From the NCBI RefSeq assembly GCF_035784015.1, contig NZ_JALKOW010000001.1: DNA of 64,000 bases; one strand, 5' to 3'. The DNA is from Comamonas sp009360615 (GTDB taxonomy: Bacteria > Pseudomonadota > Gammaproteobacteria > Burkholderiales > Burkholderiaceae_C). The notes below the pieces were generated by a model, which ran no database searches, was not told where the DNA came from, and worked only from the letters and a program-made list of their open reading frames with translations. How positions within the stretch are numbered: position 1 is the first letter of the stretch; each line of letters begins with the position of its first letter. Both the position numbers and the translations under genes were made by a program. Below are positions 56,621-64,000 of the stretch, in pieces.

Positions 56621-56697
56621 GCGGCTGTAGCTCAGCTGGATAGAGTACTTGGCTACGAACCAAGGGGTCGTGGGTTCGATTCCTGCCAGCCGCACCA
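56621..56697 (+). tRNA. tRNA-Arg (ACG), copy 3
   Basis: The third identical copy, preceded by TATATAAT and followed by the same kind of hairpin. Copies 2 and 3 are about 150 bases apart, so they arose by tandem duplication of a whole promoter-tRNA-terminator unit. Confidence 0.96.
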
Positions 56698-56705
56698 AAA
56701 CGACA

Positions 56706-56736
56706 AGCCTCGGAACTGCAAGGTTCTGGGGCTTTT
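56706..56736 (+). terminator. Terminator of tRNA-Arg copy 3
   Basis: GCCTCGGAAC and GTTCTGGGGC (with G-T pairs) then TTTTT. This arm differs from copies 1 and 2 by a few changes. Confidence 0.88.
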
Positions 56737-56799
56737 TCGTTTCCGGGATTTGGCAGGGTTCCCCGGGTGGCGGGCCCGATCTGTGTGAAGATCGGCCCC

Positions 56800-57366
56800 A
56801 TGAGCAAGGCTTTCACCAAAGAATCGGACGGCGACGACGATGATGACGTCGGCGCTCTGCCGCCATTGCCCGCTGGCGGCAAGAACTACATCACGCCCCA
56901 GGGCTACCAGCGCATCAAGGACGAGCTGCTGGACCTGATCGACAACGAGCGCCCCAAGATCGTGGAGATCGTGCACTGGGCTGCCAGCAACGGCGACCGC
57001 TCGGAGAACGGCGACTACCTGTACGGCAAAAAGCGTCTGCGCGAGATTGACCGCCGCATCCGCTTTCTGACCAAGCGACTGGAAATCGCCGAGGTGGTCG
57101 ATCCTGCCGTGCATGCGGGCAGCGACCAGGTCTTTTTCGGCGCCACGGTCAGCTATGTCGATGACGAGGGTGTGGAGCGCACCATCACCATCATGGGCAT
57201 CGACGAGGCGGACAGCGCGCAGAACCAGGTCAGCTGGATTGCGCCGGTCTCGCGTGCGCTGCTCAAGGCGCGCGTGGGCGACGAGGTGGCCTTGCCCACG
57301 CCGGCCGGTGTGCGCATGCTGGAGATTCTGGACGTCCGCTATCCGCAACCTGCGGCGCGCTCCTGA
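56800..57366 (+). CDS. greB: Transcription elongation factor GreB
   Basis: A 188-residue protein. The N-terminal coiled coil reads ITPQGYQRIKDELLDLIDNERPKIVEIVHWAASNGDRSENGDYLYGKKRLREIDRRIRFL; the tip acidic pair lies in GDRSENGDY and reaches the RNA polymerase active site. The C-terminal globular domain is VFFGATVSYVDDEGVERTITIMGIDEADSAQNQVSWIAPVSRALL. An acidic N-terminal stretch (DGDDDDD) is unusual but common in betaproteobacterial GreB. ATG 56800 is the family start; the frame extends upstream to 56767. Confidence 0.95.
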   Translation: MSKAFTKESDGDDDDDVGALPPLPAGGKNYITPQGYQRIKDELLDLIDNERPKIVEIVHWAASNGDRSENGDYLYGKKRLREIDRRIRFLTKRLEIAEVVDPAVHAGSDQVFFGATVSYVDDEGVERTITIMGIDEADSAQNQVSWIAPVSRALLKARVGDEVALPTPAGVRMLEILDVRYPQPAARS

Positions 57367-57423
57367 GTTCACGAACGGCAAAAAGGGCGCGGCATCCACA
57401 TCGGATGTCGCGCTTTTGTTTGG

Positions 57424-57512
57424 TGAGCGGTGTTCGCTTGATATTCAGCGATTTCAGATCGTTTCGATATTGAATTCGCTGCTCATAAGGCGCTGGTAGC
57501 TATTATTTTTGA
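57424..57512. repeat. Diverged copy of the intergenic repeat
   Basis: Reversed, this block shares TCAAAA, AGCGCC, ATCTGAAAT and GAATA in order with the repeat at 25606-25700. It has a 6-bp inverted pair CAGCGA/TCGCTG (57446-57451 with 57476-57481). The stop codon of the transglycosylase gene lies inside it. Confidence 0.5.
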
Positions 57513-58828
57513 GACGGAATGCCGGCCTGCAGGCGTTGCAGCAGCTCCAGCGTGGGGTAGCCGTCTGCCACCAGGCCTTCGCTTTGCTGGTATTGACGCA
57601 ACCCTGCGCGGGTGGCCGGCCCCATCACGCCGTCGGCAGCACCGGTGGCAAAGCCGCGTTGGCTGAGTGCGGTCTGCAGGGCACGGGTTTGCTCGCGCGT
57701 CAGGGCACCGAGCTCGCGCGGCCACTCGCCGCTGACGCCGCCATTGCCTGCCAGCTGCGAGGCGAGCAGGCTCACGGCCAGAGCATAGTTGGTGGAGTTG
57801 TTGTAGCGCAGGATGGCGCGGAAGTTGCTGCCCACCATGAAGGCAGGGCCGCGAGCGCCGGCCGGCGCGATGATGCTGGCGCCGGCCATCGCGGGCAAGG
57901 CCTGGCCGTTCACGGCCTGCACACCTTCTGTGGCCCAGGCCGTGCTGTTCTGGCGCGTGGCGAGTTCGGCGCGCGCGTAGTCAAAACCGGCTGGCAGGCG
58001 CACCTCGATTCCCCAGGGCTCGCTGGCGTTCCAGCCTGCGCTGGCCAGATAGTTGGCCGTGGATGCGGCCACGTCGGCCATGGAGCCCCAGATGTCACGG
58101 CGGCCATCCCCGTCGGCATCCACGGCATATTGCAGGAACACCGAAGGCAGAAACTGGGTGTGGCCCATGGCGCCGGCCCAGGAGCTGATCATGTGGGCGG
58201 CGTCGATGTCACCGTTGTCGATGATGCGCAGCGCGGCAATCAGCTCCTTCTGTGCCCATTCGGCGCGGCGCCCATCGAAGGCCAGGGTGGCCAGCGCATC
58301 CACGGCCGAGAAGCTGCCGAAGTTGCTGCCGTAATTGCTTTCCATGCCCCAGATGGCGGCAATCACCGTCGCCGGCACGCCATAGCGCTGGCTGGCCGCC
58401 TGCAGGCTGGCTCCGTGTTCCTGCATCTTGAGCTTGCCGGTCTTGATGCGCTGTGCGGAGACGGCGCTATCCAGGTATTGCCAGGGCGTGCGTGTGAACT
58501 CGGGCTGGGAGCGGTCGAGCCTGACGATGCTGGGCTGCAGCTTGGCGCCGGCCAGGGCACTGCCAAGCGTGCGTTCCGAAATGCCCGCGGCGCGTGCACG
58601 CGGGGTGAATTCCTGCTTCCAGTGCGCGAAGTTGCGGGCCTGTATGGGGTTTTCCGCTGTTGCCGCCTCGCCCGTGGCTTGCTCAGCCTTGGCGGCGCTT
58701 GCCGGCTCGGGCGCGGCCGCCGCTGGAGGTTCGGGCCGGGTGGCGCAGCCTGCGAGCAGGGCTGCCGCGATGGCGGTGGCCAGCAGGTGCTGACGGGCAT
58801 TCAGGTGCAAGGTGGCGGTTTGGGGCAT
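57503..58828 (-). CDS. Lytic murein transglycosylase (MltB-like lipoprotein) with peptidoglycan-binding domain
   Basis: A 441-residue protein. A signal peptide ends at LLAGC (C28), a lipobox, so it is an outer-membrane lipoprotein. The SLT_2 catalytic region follows with E163 in AAIWGMESNYGSNFGSF and the block SWAGAMGHTQFLPSVFLQYAVDADGDGRRDIW. The C-terminal 60 residues are a PG_binding_1 domain (LTREQTRALQTALSQRGFATGAADGVMGPATRAGLRQYQ). It cleaves glycan strands to 1,6-anhydro products during cell-wall turnover. ATG 58828 is the start; the longer frame upstream lacks support. Confidence 0.93.
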   Translation of the reverse strand: MPQTATLHLNARQHLLATAIAAALLAGCATRPEPPAAAAPEPASAAKAEQATGEAATAENPIQARNFAHWKQEFTPRARAAGISERTLGSALAGAKLQPSIVRLDRSQPEFTRTPWQYLDSAVSAQRIKTGKLKMQEHGASLQAASQRYGVPATVIAAIWGMESNYGSNFGSFSAVDALATLAFDGRRAEWAQKELIAALRIIDNGDIDAAHMISSWAGAMGHTQFLPSVFLQYAVDADGDGRRDIWGSMADVAASTANYLASAGWNASEPWGIEVRLPAGFDYARAELATRQNSTAWATEGVQAVNGQALPAMAGASIIAPAGARGPAFMVGSNFRAILRYNNSTNYALAVSLLASQLAGNGGVSGEWPRELGALTREQTRALQTALSQRGFATGAADGVMGPATRAGLRQYQQSEGLVADGYPTLELLQRLQAGIPSQK

Positions 58829-58966
58829 GGCTGTGATTGTCGCTTGCAGCCGCGGCCGGGGAGTGCTTGCAGGGCGCGATAGTGCTTGCAGAATGCAACA
58901 AAATCTTTCGCTCAGCCCATGAAGGCAAACGGCCACCAGCAGCGGCCCCGCGCCGGTGTCGGGAGA

Positions 58967-61222
58967 TCAGGCCATGACTCGGCTGGCGCGAATGACCGAG
59001 TGCAGGCGGCGCAGATTGCGCAGCGCATTCTCCAGCTGTACGCTGTTCTGCACGGAGATGACAAAGCGCAGGTCGGTGGTGCCGATGGCAGCTTCGTCAG
59101 TCATCTCGACGCGCACGATATCGGCTTCGGCATTCGACAGCTCGGCCGCCACGCGGGCCAGCACGCCTTTGTTGTTCTGCACCGTGACCACGATGCCGGC
59201 TTCGAACAGGCGCGTGATGTCGTCGGACCAGTCCACGGTGATGAAGCGGTCGGCATCCTTTTCGCGCAGCTTGATGGCATTGTTGCAATGGGCATGGTGC
59301 ACGACCAGGCCCTGGCCGCCGAGGTAGCCCAGAATCGGATCGCCCGGCACGGGACGGCAGCAGTGCGAGTAGTAGACCGAGCTGCTCTCGTCACCGTTGA
59401 GCGTGACCGCGCCCTGGAAGGGGCGGTTGTGCGTGTTGAAGCGTTCCTGTGTGATGAGCAGCGCATCGGGGCGCACGCCTTGCTTGGCCATGAAGCTCGT
59501 CATGCGCGCGGCCACCAGGGAGGCGATGCGGCGGCCCATCCCGATGTCCACCATGAGGTCTGCAGGCGTGCGGTTGCCCGTGATGCGCAAAATCTCGTCC
59601 CAGACGCCCTTGTTGGCTTCGTCCTGCGGCGGCACGCTGTCGATGCCTTCGGCGCGCAGAGCCTGGGCCAGCAGCGACTCTCCGAGCTGACCGGCTTCGG
59701 TCTGGGCTGCATTCTTGAGATAGGAGCGAATCTTGGAGCGCGCGCGTCCGGTTTTCACAAAACTCAGCCAGGCCGGATTGGGTGCGGAGGTTTCGGAAGT
59801 GATGATCTGCACCACATCGCCGCTCTTGAGTTCGGTGCGCAGCGGCACTTCCTCGTCATTGATCTTGGCCGCCGTGGTGCGATGCCCGATCTTGCTGTGG
59901 ATGGCGTAGGCAAAGTCCACCACCGTGGCGCCGCGCGGCATGGCCATGATCTCGCTCTTGGGCGTGAACACATACACGGCATCGGGAAAGAGGTCCACCT
60001 TGACGTGATCCCAGAACTCGGCCGCGTCGCGGGTCTCGTTCTGGATGTCGAGCAGGGACTGCAGCCATTGGGTGGACAGATGCTCGGAGTCATGGCCCTG
60101 CTGTGCCTTGTACAGCCAGTGGGCCGCGACGCCGGCCTCTGCCACGATGTTCATCTCTTCGGTGCGGATCTGGAATTCGATGCTGACGCTGGAGGGGCCG
60201 ACCAGCGTGGTGTGCAGCGACTGGTAGCCGTTGCTCTTGGCTATCGCGATGTAGTCCTTGAAGCGGCCCGGCATGGGCTTGTACTTCTGGTGCAGCACGC
60301 CCAGCGCCGTGTAGCAGTCCAGGGTCTTGGGGACGATGATGCGAAAGCCGTAGATGTCGGTGACCTTGGCAAAGCTCAGCTGGTTCTTCTGCATGCGCTG
60401 GTACAGCGAGTACAGCGTGCTCTCGCGGCCCAGCAGCCGCACGGGCAGGCTGTGCGTGGCAAAGGCGGTGCTGACCTCGTCCTGCACGCGCTGAACGAGA
60501 TCCCGACGGCGCGTTCGCGAGCGTCCTATGGCTTTTTCCAGCGTGGCATAGCGCCAGGGATGCAGATGCTTGAACGACAGGTCCTGCAGTTCGCGATAGG
60601 TCTGGTTCAGGCCCAGTCGATGCGCGATCGGGGCGTAGATTTCCAGCGTTTCCGACGAGATGCGGCCCCACTTGCTGCGCGGCATGTCGCTCATGGTGCG
60701 CATATTGTGGGTGCGGTCGGCCAGCTTGATCAGGATGACGCGCACATCCCGCGCCATGGCCAGCAGCATCTTGCGAAAGGATTCGGCCTGGTTTTCCTCG
60801 CGGGTGTTGAACTGCAGCTTGTCCAGCTTGGTCAGCCCGTCCACCAGTTCGGCCACGTCCTCGCCGAAGCGCTCCTTCAGATCCAGCTTGGTGATGCCGC
60901 AATCCTCCATGGAGTCATGCAGCAGGGCCGCCATCAGGGCAGGGGCATCGAGCTTCCAGTTGGCGCAGATTCCCGTGACCGCGATGGGGTGGGTGATATA
61001 GGGGTCTCCACTGCTGCGCCACTGATCGGTATGTGCTTGATCGGCGTAGATATACGCCTGGCGCACGCGCTGCGCGCTGTCCGCGTCCAGATAGCCCAGA
61101 TGCTCCATCAACCCGTCAAAAGCAGCAGCCGACACACGTGCAGCCTGTTCAGCGGGCATGCGCTGAGGCTTGGCCGGTGCCGTAGAGGAAGGTGCAATCG
61201 TCGAGTTCTGGGCCGCTGTCAT
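58967..61222 (-). CDS. spoT: Bifunctional (p)ppGpp synthetase/hydrolase
   Basis: A 751-residue RelA/SpoT homologue. The HD hydrolase has YADQAHTDQWRSSGDPYITHPIAV and LLHDSMEDCG with LIKLADRTHNMRTM. The synthetase core is DIYGFRIIVPKTLDCYTALGVLHQKYKPMPGRFKDYIAIAKSNGYQSLHT. TGS (VYVFTPKSEIMAMPRGATVVDFAYAIHSKIG), zinc-finger-like and C-terminal ACT domains follow. Both active sites look intact. The ATG 61222 follows TTAAGGAAT. Gene order with rpoZ and gmk upstream is the standard one. Confidence 0.96.
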   Translation of the reverse strand: MTAAQNSTIAPSSTAPAKPQRMPAEQAARVSAAAFDGLMEHLGYLDADSAQRVRQAYIYADQAHTDQWRSSGDPYITHPIAVTGICANWKLDAPALMAALLHDSMEDCGITKLDLKERFGEDVAELVDGLTKLDKLQFNTREENQAESFRKMLLAMARDVRVILIKLADRTHNMRTMSDMPRSKWGRISSETLEIYAPIAHRLGLNQTYRELQDLSFKHLHPWRYATLEKAIGRSRTRRRDLVQRVQDEVSTAFATHSLPVRLLGRESTLYSLYQRMQKNQLSFAKVTDIYGFRIIVPKTLDCYTALGVLHQKYKPMPGRFKDYIAIAKSNGYQSLHTTLVGPSSVSIEFQIRTEEMNIVAEAGVAAHWLYKAQQGHDSEHLSTQWLQSLLDIQNETRDAAEFWDHVKVDLFPDAVYVFTPKSEIMAMPRGATVVDFAYAIHSKIGHRTTAAKINDEEVPLRTELKSGDVVQIITSETSAPNPAWLSFVKTGRARSKIRSYLKNAAQTEAGQLGESLLAQALRAEGIDSVPPQDEANKGVWDEILRITGNRTPADLMVDIGMGRRIASLVAARMTSFMAKQGVRPDALLITQERFNTHNRPFQGAVTLNGDESSSVYYSHCCRPVPGDPILGYLGGQGLVVHHAHCNNAIKLREKDADRFITVDWSDDITRLFEAGIVVTVQNNKGVLARVAAELSNAEADIVRVEMTDEAAIGTTDLRFVISVQNSVQLENALRNLRRLHSVIRASRVMA

Positions 61223-61326
61223 ATTCCTTAAATGTAGCCTGCAAGTACCGGGTGCAAGGTGATAGGCACAAAAAAGCACCGACGGGCGGTGCTTAATTGT
61301 CTATTTTGGTGCTGCGATGCAACAGC

Positions 61327-61530
61327 TTAACCCGGCACCTTCTTCAGCATTTCCAGGCCTACCTTGCCGTCTGCGATTTCACGCAGGGCGGTGACGCTGG
61401 CCTTGTTCTTGGTTTCAATCTTGGGGGTATGGCCTTGATTGAGCATGCGGGCGCGGTAAGTCGCGGCCAAAACGAGCTGGAAGCGGTTGGGGATCTGCTC
61501 CAGGCTATCTTCAACAGTAATGCGTGCCAT
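61327..61530 (-). CDS. rpoZ: RNA polymerase omega subunit
   Basis: A 67-residue protein: MARITVEDSLEQIPNRFQLVLAATYRARML with the HTPKIETKNKASVTALREIADGKVG end. It helps fold the beta-prime subunit. It is between gmk and spoT on the same strand, as in other betaproteobacteria. Confidence 0.97.
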   Translation of the reverse strand: MARITVEDSLEQIPNRFQLVLAATYRARMLNQGHTPKIETKNKASVTALREIADGKVGLEMLKKVPG

Positions 61531-61548
61531 CAGGAACTCCGGGAACGG

Positions 61549-62202
61549 TCAGTTGGATTCAGGGATGTTGAGCGACTCGAAGGTGTCGGCGCGAAGGCGC
61601 CGCTGGGCCGCATATTTGAGGCGTTGTGCGTGAATGATCGCCTTGAGATCAAAGAGCGCACTCTCAAACAGTTCGTTGATTATAACGAAGTCGAATTTTG
61701 CGACCTGCGCCATTTCCTCTTCGGCGTTCCTCAGGCGCAGCTCGATGACTTCGGGGGCGTCCTCGCCGCGATTTTCCAGGCGGGCGCGCAGCTCGTCCCA
61801 GCTCGGCGGCAGGATGAAGATCAGCACGGCGTTGGGAAAGGCCTTCTTGACCTGGAGGGCACCCTGGTAATCGATCTCGAGCAGCACATCGGTGCCGCTC
61901 TGGATGCGCTCTTCCAGAGACCTCTTGGCAGTGCCGTAGCGGCGGCTGTGCACATTGGCCCATTCGACAAAGCCGTTGTTGGCGACCATGGCGTCGAACT
62001 CCGCGTCCGAGACGAAGTAATACTCGCGGCCATGCTTTTCCTGGCCGCGCGGCGCGCGCGTGGTGTGCGAGACGGAGGGATAGACGCGCGCGTCGAATTC
62101 ACGCAGGGCGCGTACCAGAGAGGATTTGCCGGCACCGCTGGGGGCCGACACGACAAATAGATTTCCGGGATGGTCCATGACTTTGGGCATGACTTTGGGC
62201 AT
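61549..62202 (-). CDS. gmk: Guanylate kinase
   Basis: About 217 residues. The P-loop is LFVVSAPSGAGKSSLVRAL; the GMP site is YPSVSHTTRAPRGQEKHGREYYFVS. It converts GMP to GDP. The N terminus reads MPKVMPKVMDHPGN: a 12-base unit is repeated in tandem, so ATG 62202, 62190 and 62178 are all possible starts. No clear ribosome binding site decides between them. It is upstream of rpoZ. Confidence 0.95.
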   Translation of the reverse strand: MPKVMPKVMDHPGNLFVVSAPSGAGKSSLVRALREFDARVYPSVSHTTRAPRGQEKHGREYYFVSDAEFDAMVANNGFVEWANVHSRRYGTAKRSLEERIQSGTDVLLEIDYQGALQVKKAFPNAVLIFILPPSWDELRARLENRGEDAPEVIELRLRNAEEEMAQVAKFDFVIINELFESALFDLKAIIHAQRLKYAAQRRLRADTFESLNIPESN

Positions 62203-62239
62203 GAATCGGGCGTACGGGGTCGGTACGCCCAGGGCTTGC

Positions 62240-63148
62240 TTACTCGATGTTCTGCACTTGTTCGCGCATTTGCTCGATCAGCACCTTCATGTCGACGCTG
62301 ATGCGGGTCAGCTCCAGCGTGGCTGATTTGGAGCCCAGGGTGTTGGCTTCGCGGTGCAATTCCTGGATCAGGAAGTCCAGGCGCTTGCCGATGTCGCCGC
62401 CTTTCTTGAGCAGGCGCTCGATTTCGTCGAGGTGGGAGCCCAGACGCGTGACCTCTTCGGCCACATCGATGCGGATGGCAAAGGCCGTGGCTTCGGCCAG
62501 GGCGCGATCCTGGGCGGCCTCGGGGGCCACCGCGCCTTCACCCAGGGCCATGGCCTCCTTCCAGCGCTCCAGGAACCTCTGGCGCTGTTGCTCCACCAGC
62601 TGCGGCACCAGCGGCACGGCAGTCCTGGCCAGCTCCCGCAGCTGCTTGATGCGGTCGAGCAGCATGTCTGCCAGGCGCTCGCCCTCGCGGGCACGAGCCG
62701 CGAGCAGTTCGGTGACGGCCTGTTCGGCCAGGGCCTGAGCGATTTCGCTCCAGTCCGTGGTGGCGGTACCGGTGCCGGTGCACAGGCGCAGCGCGTCGGC
62801 CACGGACAGGTCGCGTGCCTTGGGCAGCCAGGCCTGGACAGCGTCCTGAAGACTCACCAGGCGCTGCAGCTGCGTGGCAGAGGGAAGGGGCAGGGACTGG
62901 TTGCTGGAGACGTCGATGGCCGCACGCACTTCGACCTTGCCGCGCTTCAGGCGCGCGGTAAGCAAGGAGCGCAGGGCCGGTTCAAGGGCGCGCAGTTCGT
63001 CGGGAAGGCGGAAGGACAAATCCAGAAAGCGGCTATTGACCGCGCGGATCTCAAGGCCCAGACGGCTGGTGGACTGGGACTCTTGACCACCCTCAGCGGA
63101 TGCGCTGTGCTGGGCACTGGCGTATCCGGTCATGCTGTAAACTGGCAT
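62240..63148 (-). CDS. YicC-family endoribonuclease
   Basis: A 302-residue protein. The start PVYSMTGYASA and the run LEIRAVNSRFLDLSFRLPDELRALEPALRSLLTARLKRGKVEVR are the YicC_N domain; the end GGDIGKRLDFLIQELHREANTLGSKSATLELTRISVDMKVLIEQMREQVQNIE is DUF1732. YicC proteins cleave RNA. ATG 63148 (MPVYSMTGYAS) matches the family N terminus better than ATG 63172. It is divergent from the kinase gene. Confidence 0.95.
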   Translation of the reverse strand: MPVYSMTGYASAQHSASAEGGQESQSTSRLGLEIRAVNSRFLDLSFRLPDELRALEPALRSLLTARLKRGKVEVRAAIDVSSNQSLPLPSATQLQRLVSLQDAVQAWLPKARDLSVADALRLCTGTGTATTDWSEIAQALAEQAVTELLAARAREGERLADMLLDRIKQLRELARTAVPLVPQLVEQQRQRFLERWKEAMALGEGAVAPEAAQDRALAEATAFAIRIDVAEEVTRLGSHLDEIERLLKKGGDIGKRLDFLIQELHREANTLGSKSATLELTRISVDMKVLIEQMREQVQNIE

Positions 63149-63222
63149 TGGACTTTTGATGGATGCTTGCAATTTCCCGATTATCCGGGTTTCGAATCAT
63201 CCTTGAGGTTTACCGGTAAAAA

Positions 63223-64000
63223 ATGTCTACTAAAAACAAGCCAGCGCCCCTACCGCCGGGCAGCACGATTGGCGGATACCGGGTGGTGCGCAGGATTTCC
63301 TCGGGAGGGTTCGGGATTGTCTACCTGGCCCTGGATGGCGATGGCCAGCAGGTGGCGATCAAGGAATATCTGCCTGCGTCGCTCGCCACCCGGGCACCGG
63401 CCGAGTTGCAGCCCGTCGTGGCGCCAGAGAAGTTGTCCCTGTATCGCCTCGGGCTCAAGAGCTTTTTCGAGGAAGGGCGCTCGCTGGCGCAGATCTCGCA
63501 CGCCTCCGTGGTGAGCGTGCTGAATTTCTTTCGCGAGAACGAAACCGTCTACATGGTGATGAACTATCTGGAAGGGGCGACCCTGCAGGAGTTCATCGTC
63601 ACCGCGCGCGAGCTCAAGGCCGAGAAAGTCTTCAGGGAGTCGACCATCCGTTCCCTGTTCGACGAGGTGCTGCGGGGTCTGCGCATCGTGCATCAGCACA
63701 AGATGCTGCACCTGGACATCAAACCCGCCAATATCTTCATCACCAACGACGACAGGGCCGTACTGATCGATTTCGGCGCGGCGCGCGAGGTGTTGTCGAA
63801 GGAGGGCAACTTCATACGTCCCATGTACACCCCGGGCTTTGCCGCCCCGGAAATGTACCGGCGTGACTCCCAGCTGGGGCCCTGGACCGATATCTACGCC
63901 ATTGGCGCCTGCATCTATGCCTGCATGCAGGGCATACCGCCCAACGAAGCTCCGCAGCGTCAGGACAAGGACCGTCTGGCCCTGGCCCTGAACAAGCTGC
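63223..64000 (+). CDS. Serine/threonine protein kinase (5' part)
   Basis: The first 259 residues of a protein cut by the window edge. The Hanks-type kinase fold is clear: glycine loop RISSGGFGIVYLA, VAIKEYLP (catalytic Lys), SFFEEGRSLA (alpha-C Glu), then HLDIKPANI in place of HRDxKxxN, and IDFGAAREV (DFG). The activation segment PMYTPGFAAPEMY has the APE-like end. The Arg before the catalytic Asp is replaced by Leu, so it is a non-RD kinase. In Burkholderiales a kinase of this type follows yicC and is often next to a PP2C phosphatase, which would lie beyond the edge. Confidence 0.92.
   Translation, partial: MSTKNKPAPLPPGSTIGGYRVVRRISSGGFGIVYLALDGDGQQVAIKEYLPASLATRAPAELQPVVAPEKLSLYRLGLKSFFEEGRSLAQISHASVVSVLNFFRENETVYMVMNYLEGATLQEFIVTARELKAEKVFRESTIRSLFDEVLRGLRIVHQHKMLHLDIKPANIFITNDDRAVLIDFGAAREVLSKEGNFIRPMYTPGFAAPEMYRRDSQLGPWTDIYAIGACIYACMQGIPPNEAPQRQDKDRLALALNKL

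Overview
The window looks like a chromosomal segment of a high-GC betaproteobacterium of the Comamonadaceae (Comamonas/Delftia-like). The evidence is the gene order yicC-gmk-rpoZ-spoT-greB, a soluble NAD-dependent formate dehydrogenase locus, an xsc/pta/tau sulfonate locus, and intergenic repeats of a type I associate with this family. Assignment is by protein recognition and synteny only; no search was run.

Layout. (1) 1-8.0 kb: tail of a c-type cytochrome, an MFS porter and a MarR regulator (possibly the edge of a nicotinate-type catabolic locus), then a formate dehydrogenase operon whose NuoE-like and NuoF-like subunits are fused (fdsGB-fdsA-fdsD). (2) 8.1-27.1 kb: ordinary housekeeping and transport genes: EamA exporter, CbrC-like protein, low-Mr tyrosine phosphatase, adenosine deaminase family enzyme, TSUP permease, FtsX-type permease, LysR, MFS, truncated haemoglobin, CpdB-like nucleotidase, LemA/M48 protease, Smr, RadC, FKBP PPIase, ispH, serS. 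(3) 27.18-40.18 kb: a 13-kb genomic island inserted in the 3' end of tRNA-Ser(CGA). It is bounded by a 21-bp exact direct repeat of the tRNA 3' end. It carries a tyrosine integrase broken by an in-frame amber codon, a C5-cytosine methyltransferase with a convergent candidate endonuclease, an IS3 remnant, a DUF7673-like protein, a serine recombinase, a HUH rolling-circle Rep-like protein, a tandem pair of undescribed proteins each with a PD-(D/E)xK-type signature, a GIY-YIG protein, a winged-helix protein with a degenerate nuclease motif, and a hairpin-rich non-coding block before the right end. (4) 40.2-56.1 kb: a taurine/sulfonate dissimilation locus: pta, xsc, an IclR regulator, a cobS/cobT-like AAA+/VWA pair with no cobN, tauABC transporter, a TauY-like FAD dehydrogenase with a divergent SnoaL-like TauX candidate, an APC permease and a MocR-type TauR candidate. 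(5) 56.2-64 kb: two more near-identical tRNA-Arg(ACG) units, greB, a MltB-like transglycosylase, spoT, rpoZ, gmk, yicC and the 5' part of a Ser/Thr protein kinase.

How the parts work together. In region 4 the inferred pathway is: import of taurine (TauABC or the permease), oxidative deamination to sulfoacetaldehyde (TauXY), cleavage to acetyl phosphate and sulfite (Xsc), and conversion to acetyl-CoA (Pta), with MocR and IclR regulators nearby. In region 3 the loss of the integrase by one stop codon suggests the element is now fixed, while the HUH Rep-like gene and the structured right end suggest that it, or part of it, once replicated through single-stranded DNA. The best candidates for undescribed biology are the two-gene nuclease-like module at 34.9-36.95 kb with its GIY-YIG and winged-helix neighbours, and the cobS/cobT-like pair embedded in a sulfonate locus.
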